Below are positions 1 to 8,730 of a stretch of 23,577 nt of DNA, in pieces. The position numbers and the translations under genes were made by a program. The DNA comes from Opacimonas sp014872805. Its GTDB lineage: Bacteria; Pseudomonadota; Gammaproteobacteria; Enterobacterales; Alteromonadaceae. The stretch lies in contig WKFN01000004.1 of the NCBI GenBank assembly GCA_014872805.1, forward strand, positions 1-23,577. The letters are read 5' to 3'. The notes under the pieces were generated by a model that saw nothing but the letters and a program-made list of their open reading frames with translations, was not told where the DNA came from and made no database searches. Within the stretch, counting starts at the first letter, position 1. The number at the start of each line of letters is the position of its first letter.

Positions 1-98
1 GCGTCCTAACACAGCCATTGGTGGCGTACCACCTAGAACCATTTTACAAGCAGCGTGATAGTCTAGTTATTTTTGCTACTTGAAATGGGGGGATTACA
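1..98 (+). mobile_element. Probable right end of an insertion sequence (transposase tail plus terminal repeat)
   Basis: Frame 2 from base 2 reads RPNTAIGGVPPRTILQAA and stops at a TGA-TAG pair (56-61). This resembles the extreme C-terminus of integrase-core (DDE) transposases of the IS3/IS481 kind, which often end with RPH-(S/T)-A-(L/I)-G-G-x-(T/P)-P. About 37 bases later the sequence ends ...GGGGGGATTACA (87-98). Read on the other strand this begins TGTAATCCCCCC, the TGT...CCCC form common at IS3-like ends. Immediately after base 98 the reading frame becomes that of a fatty-acid desaturase interior. The rest of the element lies outside the window, so family, length and target duplication cannot be judged. 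The short peptide could be chance; the terminal-repeat call is inference. Confidence 0.4.
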
Positions 99-101
99 AT
101 T

Positions 102-635
102 ATGGATGGTCTTCTTGGACTCGTCTTGTTTCGCAAAGTCTATGAAAAAGAGATCAAGGGGTTTAGCTTTGGCAAAGTGTTTCATGCCGCGTTTCCAATC
201 GCGACCTGCTACTTTATTGTTCTCTACAGCATGATTGCTTATCATGGATTGAATCTAATAATCCCAATGCAAATGTTCACTCCGGAGGCAGTTGTTCCTG
301 TTATCGACCTCTTTGAGTTTTTGATGATTGTGTTGGTCTTACCTAATATTATTCGCTCTACATCACTGAATTTTGTGACCTCATCTATGCATTACTATGG
401 TGGAGTGAGCCATTTACACCAGCAAACCCACGTCATAACGAGTAAGTGGTTTATACCTTTTCACTTGTTTTGTTTTAATTTTGGCAACACCCATACGATT
501 CATCATTTTGTGCCTAATCAGCCGTTTTATATTCGTCAGTGGATCAGTCACAAGGTCAACCGTGTATTGAAGCAACAAGGCGTGCGATTTAACGACTTTG
601 AAAGTGTAAAAAACGCGAACGCATTCCCTGGATAG
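102..635 (+). pseudogene. Fatty-acid desaturase, C-terminal half (5'-truncated)
   Basis: The 177 readable residues match the second half of membrane fatty-acid desaturases (di-iron, PF00487 type). Two hydrophobic stretches (about residues 26-52 and 60-85) are followed by an SSMHYYGG segment and the third histidine box HTIHH (about residues 131-135). The family is normally about 300-350 residues long, with two earlier histidine boxes (HxxxH and HxxHH) that supply iron ligands; both are missing. The ATG at 102 has a G-rich stretch at 87-92 that could serve as a ribosome site. However, the frame is closed upstream by TGA at 81-83, and the preceding DNA looks like an insertion-sequence end, so this is probably a gene remnant and not a short gene. 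Without the missing ligands the product should not be an active desaturase. An intact downstream copy elsewhere cannot be excluded. Confidence 0.7.
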
Positions 636-683
636 TGGTTGATTCACTTCTTAGGCGAACAAATTAGATTTGAATAGTTTCAA

Positions 684-2816
684 CTATTTCGCTTTTACAA
701 ACTGAGCCTTGGTATGTTTGGTCGCAGCACGTCCACCACGTCGCGCCGGTTTAGCTCTTTGTTGACGTTCATTTCGAGATTCTGGTGGGACCAGGTGTTC
801 AGGCCCTCGACCAATCAAATCTTCACGTCCCATGTTGACCAAGGCTTTGCGAATTTGTGCGAAGTTTTTGGGGTCGTGATAACGCAACATCGCTTTGTGT
901 AAGCGACGATGGATCTCACCTTTTGCACTTGGTACGGTTTCGGAGTCTTTAGTCACTTTACGCAGGCTATTCACTTCAGTGTGGTACATAGTCGTCGCGG
1001 TTGCCATTGGCGAAGGGTAAAAGTTTTGTACTTGGTCGAGTTTAAACTTGTTCTCCTTGAGCCAAATCGCGAGTTCCAACATGTCCTCATCGGTGGTGCC
1101 AGGGTGAGAGGCAATGAAATACGGGATCAAATACTGTTCTTTGCCCGCTTCTTTTGAGAACTTATCGAATAGACGTTTAAACTCGTAATAACTGCCCATA
1201 CCCGGTTTCATCATTTTGGATAATGGGCCATCTTCTGTGTGTTCGGGGGCGATTTTGAGATAACCACCCACGTGATACTTGGCGAGCTCTTTGACGTAAT
1301 TCGGATCTTCTACAGCCAAGTCATAACGTACACCGGAGGCAATCAAGATCTTCTTGATCCCTGGCAAATCACGCGCTTTGCGATAAAGGTTGATCGTTGG
1401 CGTGTGGTCGGTGTCCATGTGCGCACAGATACTCGGGTAGACACAAGACGGGCGACGACAGGTAGCTTCGGCCTTTGGGGACTTACAACGCAAGCGATAC
1501 ATATTTGCGGTAGGGCCACCTAAGTCCGAAATGACTCCTGTAAATCCAGGTACCATATCACGAATGTCTTCAATCTCTTGCAAAATCGATTGTTCTGAAC
1601 GACTTTGAATGATGCGCCCTTCGTGCTCAGTGATACTACAGAACGTACAGCCCCCAAAACAGCCGCGCATGATATTGACACTGAATTTGATCATGTCATA
1701 CGCTGGGATCTTAGCATCACCATATACTGGATGCGGTACACGTTGGTATGGCAGGCCAAAGACGGCGTCCATTTCTTCTGTTTCCAAAGGCATGGCAGGC
1801 GGATTGAGCCAAACATGCCGGTCGCCATGACGCTGCATCAATGCACGAGCACAACCTGGGTTGGTCTCTTGATGAAAAATACGGCTCGTATGCGCATACA
1901 ACACTTTGTTATCACGAACCGTTTCATAGGCAGGTAATTTGACGTAGACATTTTCCCATGGTTTTCGCTTGGTAGTCGGTGCTATCGTGATAGGTTGCGC
2001 AGTTAGTGTCACATCTGCTTTGGCCTCAGCATCGGTTGGACACTCAGGCTCCATGATATATGGAGAGGGAATGGCATCGATTTTGCCCGGCTTATCTAGA
2101 GACGTAGAATCAACACCTTCCCATCCCGGCAAGGCTTCTTTAACAATAATGGCTGTACCACGAACGTCTTTAATGTCTTTGATATCCTCCCCTGCCGCTA
2201 AGCGATGAGTGACTTCAATCAAGGGGCGTTCGGCATTACCGAACATCAATAGATCCGCTTTGGCGTCAAAAATGACCGAACGACGAATTTTTTCCGACCA
2301 ATAATCATAATGACCAATTCGACGCAAACTCGCCTCAATGCCACCAATTATCACTGGGATGTGTCTGTAGGCTTCTTTACAGCGCTGGGTATATACCGTG
2401 ACTGCGCGATCTGGGCGTTTGCCTCCCTCATTATTGGGCGTGTACGCATCGTCGTGGCGCAGTTTTTTGTCTGCGGTGTAGCGATTGATCATGGAATCCA
2501 TGTTGCCAGCGGTCACACCAAAATACAGATTAGGCTCGCCGAGTTTCATGAAGTCATCTTTGCTGTGCCAGTCGGGTTGGGCAATGATGCCGACGCGAAA
2601 GCCATGCGCTTCGAGTAAACGACCAATGATTGCCATACCAAAGCTAGGATGATCGACATAGGCGTCACCCGTTACGAGAATGATGTCACAACTGTCCCAG
2701 CCCAACTCGTCCATCTCGGCACGCGACATAGGTAAAAATGGTGCGGTACCGTAACAATGCGCCCAGTATTTGGGATATGAAAAAAGACTTCGGTCGGATT
2801 TGATGGTGGCTTGCAT
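684..2816 (-). CDS. ygiQ: YgiQ family radical SAM protein
   Basis: The 710-residue protein closely follows the YgiQ/UPF0313 family (E. coli YgiQ is of similar length). The radical-SAM cluster motif CFGGCTFC is present, with cysteines near residues 386, 390 and 393 that should bind a [4Fe-4S] cluster and S-adenosylmethionine. The N-terminal part (about 40-250) contains the conserved VTGDAYVDHPSFG and PVIIGGIEASLRRIGHYDYWSEK segments of the family's cobalamin-binding-like domain. The C-terminus (about 660-710) is basic and probably disordered. The reaction is not established for the family. The gene stands alone on the minus strand, its start faces a divergent signalling gene, and no clear Shine-Dalgarno site precedes the ATG. 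Nothing in it appears broken. Confidence 0.95.
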   Translation of the reverse strand: MQATIKSDRSLFSYPKYWAHCYGTAPFLPMSRAEMDELGWDSCDIILVTGDAYVDHPSFGMAIIGRLLEAHGFRVGIIAQPDWHSKDDFMKLGEPNLYFGVTAGNMDSMINRYTADKKLRHDDAYTPNNEGGKRPDRAVTVYTQRCKEAYRHIPVIIGGIEASLRRIGHYDYWSEKIRRSVIFDAKADLLMFGNAERPLIEVTHRLAAGEDIKDIKDVRGTAIIVKEALPGWEGVDSTSLDKPGKIDAIPSPYIMEPECPTDAEAKADVTLTAQPITIAPTTKRKPWENVYVKLPAYETVRDNKVLYAHTSRIFHQETNPGCARALMQRHGDRHVWLNPPAMPLETEEMDAVFGLPYQRVPHPVYGDAKIPAYDMIKFSVNIMRGCFGGCTFCSITEHEGRIIQSRSEQSILQEIEDIRDMVPGFTGVISDLGGPTANMYRLRCKSPKAEATCRRPSCVYPSICAHMDTDHTPTINLYRKARDLPGIKKILIASGVRYDLAVEDPNYVKELAKYHVGGYLKIAPEHTEDGPLSKMMKPGMGSYYEFKRLFDKFSKEAGKEQYLIPYFIASHPGTTDEDMLELAIWLKENKFKLDQVQNFYPSPMATATTMYHTEVNSLRKVTKDSETVPSAKGEIHRRLHKAMLRYHDPKNFAQIRKALVNMGREDLIGRGPEHLVPPESRNERQQRAKPARRGGRAATKHTKAQFVKAK

Positions 2817-3095
2817 AAAAAATACTCAATGTATAACCCCTGTATAATACCAAAGTCGTTGCAAAAAATCGTTAGTAATAGTTCGATTAACTGCAGTAGG
2901 GAGCGTGAGTTATTTCGGAAAGACGAGTGTGATTTATTAGTCTAAAGTATAAAAATTTAGACAGGTTAAATGGTTAAGGTTTTGATAATTATTGTTTTTT
3001 TTTTGATTTTCATTCAGTCTGAAAAGCTATTGTCTAGTGGTCAAAATGGCTCATTGTGCTAAATTAGTAAGGAGAAAAAAAATTGCTTAAAACAT
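2817..3095. other. AT-rich divergent intergenic region
   Basis: This 279-base gap separates ygiQ (minus) from the response-regulator gene (plus). It is AT-rich, with a run of ten T residues around 2994-3003. A strong Shine-Dalgarno sequence (AAGGAG, 3069-3074) lies about 21 bases before the ATG at 3096, which is unusually far. No closer in-frame start exists. No convincing promoter pair, palindrome or small gene was recognised. Confidence 0.4.
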
Positions 3096-4115
3096 ATGAA
3101 ACTACTGGTTATCGATAACGATGAATATACCTTGTACCAAATTGCTGCGTTAGCAAGTTGCATGGATTTATCCGTTTATCAAGCAGAAGATACAGAACAA
3201 GGGATCAAGATTTTAGAGAGGATGAACGAACCAGTTATTGTCATTTTAGATATTTTGATGCCAGGCAATGACGGTTTTACTTTTTGCCAGCTAGTTCGCA
3301 ATATTTCATTGGAACATTCCCCTTATATAATTGCGTATTCCAGCCTCTCAGAAAAAGACGTGTTAGTGCAAATACTTGAGAGTGGCGCGGATGATTTTGT
3401 ACAAAAAGGTCAAAGCAAAAACATCCTTCTGGCGCGGCTCAGTGTCGCCCGCCGCAATATAGAATATCGCAAGGAACAAAGCCATAAACTCTCATTATTA
3501 GATAACGAGATCACTCGCGCCCATAAGCATCATTTACTCAATATTCAGTTGATGAATTTGATTGCTTACCACTTAAATTTCACAGCGGTACAGTGTGATA
3601 CCCTTGATTATGCTAAAGAAGTCTCACATTGGACTGACTATATGTTGTGGATTTCAGATAAATTGCACCATGAAACAAACTTTCTAATCGAGGATGTCGT
3701 AACGTCGATGAGAGAGTATTTTGGCAAATCAATTTATCAAGTACGCTTTCGGTCTGCTCAAGGCAAACGTCAGCAAAAAATGATGCTAGGGGACTTTAAT
3801 GTCATTAGTATTTTAGCAAAGAGTTTAATTCGCGTTGTCAGCGCCCAAGAACACCTCCAAAATCTTTCATTCAAAATCTCACAAAGGGAAGAAGGTGATT
3901 TTAGTTTTATTGAATTCAACTTGGTAGGCGAAATTACCGATTTTGTATTAGCTCAGCCCAACGTAGAGGCATTCCTTTTTGCAGAAAAAGAATTCAATTG
4001 TATACATCAAATTAGTGAGTTAACAGGTGGGTATTTTGATACGCAAAAACGAGACGCTTTCATTAGCTATCGTCTCGGCTTACCAACAAAAGTTTTGTCA
4101 GGTGACACTATATGA
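3096..4115 (+). CDS. Response regulator with degenerate histidine-kinase-like C-terminus
   Basis: Residues 1-120 form a receiver (REC) domain: acidic pair in VIDNDE (residues 7-9), phospho-acceptor aspartate in ILDILMPGNDGF (about residue 52), Ser in AYSSLS and Lys in FVQKG (about 107). The remaining 220 residues match no output domain I know. They look like an eroded histidine-kinase core: a helical stretch (about 125-200, including RAHKHHLLNIQ) in place of the dimerisation helix pair, then a mixed alpha/beta part ending in ELTGGYF...FISYRLGLP. That resembles the last strands of a HATPase domain, but the N-box Asn and glycine-rich ATP loops are not recognisable. It may be a phosphotransfer or scaffold module. 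The stop overlaps the ATG of the next (broken) receiver gene as ATGA at 4112-4115, so the two were translationally coupled. The receiver call is firm; the tail is inference. Confidence 0.85.
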   Translation: MKLLVIDNDEYTLYQIAALASCMDLSVYQAEDTEQGIKILERMNEPVIVILDILMPGNDGFTFCQLVRNISLEHSPYIIAYSSLSEKDVLVQILESGADDFVQKGQSKNILLARLSVARRNIEYRKEQSHKLSLLDNEITRAHKHHLLNIQLMNLIAYHLNFTAVQCDTLDYAKEVSHWTDYMLWISDKLHHETNFLIEDVVTSMREYFGKSIYQVRFRSAQGKRQQKMMLGDFNVISILAKSLIRVVSAQEHLQNLSFKISQREEGDFSFIEFNLVGEITDFVLAQPNVEAFLFAEKEFNCIHQISELTGGYFDTQKRDAFISYRLGLPTKVLSGDTI

Positions 4116-4448
4116 AAGTATTGATAGTGGAAAAATAGAAGAGGGTCTGGCAGCAATTTCTGCATACATCAATACGTCAATCTCAATTACCTCTTAAACT
4201 ATTATCGTCAAGAATATGAACTCATTCTAATTGATGAGACAAGGTATGAAAGAGAAAAAAGCGCAACTGCTACCATAAAAGCGATGCGAGATAACGCATT
4301 TAAAGGTAACATAGTCATGGTTGTTACAGCTTTAAGTGTTGCTAAAAAACATCAATTTTTCAACTCTGGGGCCGACGGTACTATTTTAAAACCGATTGGC
4401 CTTGCTCACCTAGATGCTGCAATAACAAATCAACAAGTGGCACTGTAA
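4112..4448 (+). pseudogene. Broken single-domain receiver (CheY-like) gene
   Basis: The ATG at 4112 overlaps the previous stop and opens MKVLIVEK, the first strand of a receiver domain, but TAG follows at 4136-4138. Past that stop the same frame still reads a receiver-like first helix (RVWQQFLHTSIRQ) until a TGA near 4217. The rest of a receiver domain is in another frame, ending at TAA 4446-4448: NYYRQEYELILIDE (third strand with the phospho-acceptor Asp), VMVVTALS (Thr/Ser) and GADGTILKP (Lys-Pro). The gene thus needs both a stop-codon reversal and a frame change near 4190-4200 to make a full protein of about 110 residues. The acidic pair expected after the first strand is also absent. It is most simply a recently inactivated receiver; two sequencing errors are less likely. 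No coding sequence above 55 residues with a standard start remains. Confidence 0.75.
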
Positions 4449-4486
4449 GCTACTCAAATAGTAAACATTTGATTGATGGAATGAAT

Positions 4487-7054
4487 ATGTCTAAGAATAA
4501 GCAACCCTCAAATAAACCTTATCATGTTTGTATTGGTGCGTCTGCGGGTGGGCTAGAGGCTATACGTGAATTTTTCTTAAAAATGCCATCAGAATCAGGG
4601 CTGACTTTCATTGTTATTCAGCATTTGTCGCCTGATTATAAAAGCATGATGCTTGAATTACTCGAATCCTCTACTTCGATGCCGATTACCATGGCAGAAG
4701 AAGGAGTTAAACCAGAAAAAGACCATATTTATCTCATTCCTCGTAGTACCAACCTCCGACTGAGCCTAGACGGAACGTTTGCCTTAGAGCAACAAGAGCG
4801 TTCTAAATTACTCCCAGTTCTGCCTATTGATATTTTCTTCGAGTCGATGGCCAAAAAAGTGGGTGAGCGTGCAATTGGTGTGGTATTAACTGGAACCGGT
4901 TCGGATGGCACTAAAGGCGCCCGATATATTCGCGAAGCTGGCGGAATTGTTTTAGTCCAGGATTACCGAACTGCTCGATTTGATGGTATGCCCAAGAGTA
5001 TTTTTGACAACCGCTTGGCTGATTATGTCGATGAAATTGATATGTTGCCCAAGCGCATTATTGAATATGTCAGCCATCCTCTACGTCAGGGGAGCACGTT
5101 TGATAATGCATCCAAAGAAACATTAGCAGATAAGCCGCAAAGCAGTCTATTCAACTTGTTGTATGAACGTTTTAGGGTCGACTTTAGTCAGTATAAACCA
5201 ACTACAGTAGGGCGGCGCATTGAACGTCGAATTGCGAAATGTGGTAAAAGCTCCATTAATCAATATTTGGACTATTGCCAACAATCGCCAAGTGAAATTG
5301 AAGAACTGTTTCAAGAATTATTGATTGGCGTCACTAACTTTTTCCGTGATAAGTCCGTTTACGATGCATTACAAAACAAATTGCTTCCAGAGTATATTGA
5401 ACAATCTAAACGCAACGAGTTTCGCTTATGGGTACCGGGTTGTTCAACGGGTGAAGAAGCTTATTCGTTTGCAATTATCTTTTGTGAGTTATGTGAAAAA
5501 TTCAACTGGGATTTACGCGTCAAAATCTTTGCCACTGACATAGACAAAGAAGCGTTAGCCAAAGCAAGTGCGGGTGTCTATCCGCAGAGTATTGTGGCAG
5601 ATTTGCCCAAAGATATCATGGCAAAGTATTTCTCAGTCTCTCAAGAGAGCTTTACGATTGTGCGTAAAATTCGTGAAATGGTCGTATTTGCCCGTCATGA
5701 TGTGCTCAATGATCCGCCATTCACCAAAATTGATGTGATTTCATGTCGTAATTTCCTGATATATCTCAAGCCTGAGCCGCAGACCAAAGTTATGCGCAAT
5801 TTTTCTTTTTCGTTGAAACCAGGTGGTGTATTAGTGCTTGGGACAAGTGAGACACTGGGTGAACAAGAGCCAAACTATGAAGTGCTTGACCAAAAGAACA
5901 AGATATTTAAGAACATTGGCCTTGGTACGTCAGAGCGAACCCTCACTGGACCTCGTGAAGCACTAGTCACGCACGAAGACCGCTCTATTCCAACGTTGCG
6001 TAGCAGTGCACTGATTGAAACTCGCCGCTCCAATGAATTGCGTATCTTGGAAGCATTAATTGACTCTCTCGGGCGTGAGATTTTACCATTCACTTTGTTG
6101 GTTGATCAAAATCACGAGATATTACGCGTTGTGGGCGATTCAACGAATTACGTCTTGCCGATCCACGGTCGTTTGAACAACCATATTGGCAATATGTTGA
6201 CTAAGGATTTAAGTACCCCTGTCGTATCTGGATTGGCTAGAGCATTCCGTACTAATCAACCTATTTTATTCCGCAAAGTGGCAATCTTTGGCCGTAATTC
6301 ACGTGACTATGTGGATGTACGCATTTTACCGGTTTCGATTCGAGGTATTGATGCAACCCCGACACATTCTGCGGTAGTGATTTCGAATCCAGCTATTACA
6401 GAAGGCAATAATACAAATCAAGACGAAAACAAGATCACGCAAGAGTATGAAAACAGTCAGCGTATATATGACTTAGAGCGCGAATTGCAATTTACTCGTG
6501 AAAACTTACAAGCCACGATCGAAGAGTTAGAAACTTCGAATGAAGAACTTCAGGCGACCAATGAAGAGTTGTTAGCGAGTAACGAAGAGTTACAAAGTAC
6601 CAATGAAGAACTGCAATCAGTTAATGAAGAATTGTCTACAGTAAACACCGAGCACCAGCTTAAGTTGACTGAAATGAATCAGCTAAAAGGTGATTGGGAT
6701 TCATTGTTGAGTGCAGCAAATATGTCGGTTATTTACCTAGACAACAATTTGCACATTCGTAGCTTTACGGCACAAGCCGTACGTGTCTTTAATATTGCGA
6801 ACAGTGATATTGGTAATCCTATTTGGAAGATCCCAAATCAATTGAAAGACATCAACATTGATACTATTTGTAAAAATATCATCGCTGATGGTCAGTCATT
6901 TGATGGTGAGTTCGAGTTGCATAACAACAGTCGTTACGCGCTAAAAATCAACCCAACTCGACCCCAAAACGAGTTAGCCATTGACGGTGTTATCATTGTT
7001 TTGCAAATGATTAAAAGCGAAGACGAAGAGTCATCTATTGCTCTTCCGTTGTAG
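4487..7054 (+). CDS. CheB-CheR fusion protein with PAS and coiled-coil segments, no kinase domain
   Basis: I chose ATG 4487 because GGA (4478-4480) sits six bases upstream; an in-frame TTG at 4469 is less likely. The product has 855 residues. Residues 12-195 are a CheB methylesterase domain with the whole catalytic triad: Ser19 in GASAGG, His46 in IQHLSPD and Asp140 in GTGSDG. Residues 220-300 are the CheR helical domain. Residues 310-480 are the CheR SAM-dependent methyltransferase with VPGCSTGEEAYS, FATDIDKEAL and ISCRNFLIYL. Residues about 515-620 look PAS-like. Residues about 650-705 are a heptad coiled coil (ELQSTNE-type repeats), followed by a PAS_10-like domain (about 715-840). Many family members continue into HisKA, HATPase and receiver domains; this one stops. 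CheB and CheR act on receptor glutamates, but no chemoreceptor is nearby. It is probably the central protein of the flanking receiver genes, separated by five bases from the SWIM gene. Confidence 0.93.
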   Translation: MSKNKQPSNKPYHVCIGASAGGLEAIREFFLKMPSESGLTFIVIQHLSPDYKSMMLELLESSTSMPITMAEEGVKPEKDHIYLIPRSTNLRLSLDGTFALEQQERSKLLPVLPIDIFFESMAKKVGERAIGVVLTGTGSDGTKGARYIREAGGIVLVQDYRTARFDGMPKSIFDNRLADYVDEIDMLPKRIIEYVSHPLRQGSTFDNASKETLADKPQSSLFNLLYERFRVDFSQYKPTTVGRRIERRIAKCGKSSINQYLDYCQQSPSEIEELFQELLIGVTNFFRDKSVYDALQNKLLPEYIEQSKRNEFRLWVPGCSTGEEAYSFAIIFCELCEKFNWDLRVKIFATDIDKEALAKASAGVYPQSIVADLPKDIMAKYFSVSQESFTIVRKIREMVVFARHDVLNDPPFTKIDVISCRNFLIYLKPEPQTKVMRNFSFSLKPGGVLVLGTSETLGEQEPNYEVLDQKNKIFKNIGLGTSERTLTGPREALVTHEDRSIPTLRSSALIETRRSNELRILEALIDSLGREILPFTLLVDQNHEILRVVGDSTNYVLPIHGRLNNHIGNMLTKDLSTPVVSGLARAFRTNQPILFRKVAIFGRNSRDYVDVRILPVSIRGIDATPTHSAVVISNPAITEGNNTNQDENKITQEYENSQRIYDLERELQFTRENLQATIEELETSNEELQATNEELLASNEELQSTNEELQSVNEELSTVNTEHQLKLTEMNQLKGDWDSLLSAANMSVIYLDNNLHIRSFTAQAVRVFNIANSDIGNPIWKIPNQLKDINIDTICKNIIADGQSFDGEFELHNNSRYALKINPTRPQNELAIDGVIIVLQMIKSEDEESSIALPL

Positions 7055-7059
7055 CCCCG

Positions 7060-8724
7060 ATGTCAGAACGAATTGCGCTGATCAAACGTCTTGCTGGCAG
7101 CAGTGCGTTTGCCAATGGACAAGTGTTGCTGTCAAACAATGCCGTTTCACAATATACAGTATTAGGCAACCATATCCAGGCACACGTCACAGATGAAAGT
7201 CTTTATTCTGTTACCTTGAACGTCCTGAGCAATGGATATGATGGGGGATGTTCCTGTCCTGAATCGGATGGTTTTGATTTCTGTCGGCATTGTGTTGCTG
7301 TTGCATTGCATCATGATGTGCAAGAATCTAAATTAGCGGCTTTAGTTCAAGGCAGTTCTCAAGACAAAATCTCAGCCTTACTGCAAACGATGCCCAGAGC
7401 CAAACTAGAATCAGCCCTAGAGTATCTCATCAATAAAGATAAAGAACTCGTCCAGCACTGGGCGTCAAAAGCCGATATTGCCTTTGGTCAATTCGATATC
7501 AAAACATTACGCAAGTGGGTGGTAAAAGCATTGCCTTTAAGAGATGTTTGGCGCTATGAATTGGTGCGCAAATATTTTGATAAAGCCCGTAACCAACTAG
7601 CCCTAATTCATCCTTTAATTGATGAATTAACGGATACTACGGCACTGCATACCTGTGAATTTATACTGGCTCGATATGACAAAATTTGTGAACGTGTCGA
7701 TGACTCAGGTGGCTATCGCTTTGCCTTAGAGACGATAATAGAACAACAGTATGTCAAAACGTTTGAGCGCTGGAATGCGGAACGACATACCAAAATAGTT
7801 TATTTACTAAATTTGTATTACAACGAGTTTTTGTATGTCGACCTGGGCGATATTGGAAAGTTGTTCTTAGTTAACGCCTCACATGAGCTTCGTTCTGAAT
7901 ACTATGTCGCACTACAAAAAGAGTATCAGTCAAACTATAAGTCCGCCCCTGATGCGATGCATACTAAACGAATGGCTTCTTCGTTAGCATTGTATTTTGC
8001 ATCGCAGGATGAGTATTTGAAAGCGGTTGAGTATGCTAAGGTATCTTATTTGCCGATGAGCCGAAAAATTGAAATGACAAATGGTCTAATCAATCAAGGG
8101 TATCTAACGGAGTCGCTGACATTGCTTTTTGAGTTAAAAGCCAGTGCATTGCCCCAGGACCTGCAGAGAATCAACCAGATGCTGATCAAAGTGAATCAGA
8201 TGCAAGGAAAACCAGACGATGCTGTGCAGTTAGCCTTGCAACAGTACGCTAAGAACTTTGATATTGCTCTACTCAAATCATTGGTCAATGATCATAATGT
8301 CGATCGTTCTCAGTTGGTCACACAAGCACGGGCAATCATTCATAAACAGCCCACTCATCGTCAAGAAAAACTATTGTTCTCTTTGTATTTGCATTTTGGT
8401 TCTATCACTGATGCTTTAGCACTGAGCCAAAAAGTGCAGTTGAACGATGAAGAGTTACATGGACTGGCGTATCAATGTTTGCAAGAGTGTGTTTATGAGG
8501 CAGCATTAAAACATTATCTAAATTTGATTACCCGCAATGTTGATGAAGGACATAAAGGTTACGCTTATATCATTGAGATTTTACAAGAGATCCATGATGA
8601 ATTTGTTGCACAAGACAAGCCCCTTTCACCATTTTATAAATTGCTCAACGTGCTGCAGGATAACTACGCCAAAAAGCGCAGTTTTGTGATGCTCTTACAG
8701 CATCACTTTGATGATGCTAAATAG
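7060..8724 (+). CDS. SWIM zinc-finger protein with long helical C-terminus
   Basis: The 554-residue protein carries a SWIM motif (CxCx(n)CxH) near the N-terminus: Cys64, Cys66, Cys75 and His77 in the segment CSCPESDGFDFCRHC. SWIM zinc fingers are thought to bind DNA or protein. The rest (about 90-554) is almost entirely helical, with Leu/Ala/Tyr-rich stretches resembling TPR-like helical-hairpin repeats, and has no enzyme motif I recognise. The ATG lies five bases after the CheB-CheR stop with no Shine-Dalgarno site of its own, so translation is probably coupled. Bacterial SWIM proteins often sit beside SNF2 helicases, but none is seen here. The gene ends seven bases from the convergent EVE gene. 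The SWIM call is clear; the function is unknown. Confidence 0.85.
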   Translation: MSERIALIKRLAGSSAFANGQVLLSNNAVSQYTVLGNHIQAHVTDESLYSVTLNVLSNGYDGGCSCPESDGFDFCRHCVAVALHHDVQESKLAALVQGSSQDKISALLQTMPRAKLESALEYLINKDKELVQHWASKADIAFGQFDIKTLRKWVVKALPLRDVWRYELVRKYFDKARNQLALIHPLIDELTDTTALHTCEFILARYDKICERVDDSGGYRFALETIIEQQYVKTFERWNAERHTKIVYLLNLYYNEFLYVDLGDIGKLFLVNASHELRSEYYVALQKEYQSNYKSAPDAMHTKRMASSLALYFASQDEYLKAVEYAKVSYLPMSRKIEMTNGLINQGYLTESLTLLFELKASALPQDLQRINQMLIKVNQMQGKPDDAVQLALQQYAKNFDIALLKSLVNDHNVDRSQLVTQARAIIHKQPTHRQEKLLFSLYLHFGSITDALALSQKVQLNDEELHGLAYQCLQECVYEAALKHYLNLITRNVDEGHKGYAYIIEILQEIHDEFVAQDKPLSPFYKLLNVLQDNYAKKRSFVMLLQHHFDDAK

Positions 8725-8730
8725 CTGTGG

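Noticed and set aside
672..690. Short hairpin GAATAGTT/AACTATTTC at the ygiQ stop
   Set aside because: The stem is AT-rich and has no T-run in the direction of ygiQ transcription, so a terminator call is not justified.
1605..1937. Plus-strand open frames of 73-110 codons across ygiQ
   Set aside because: They lie antisense to the well-conserved ygiQ coding sequence, have no ribosome site and no recognisable product.
4469..4486. TTG start for the CheB-CheR gene
   Set aside because: ATG 4487 has a GGA at the right distance and places the conserved VCIGASAGG at the usual depth.
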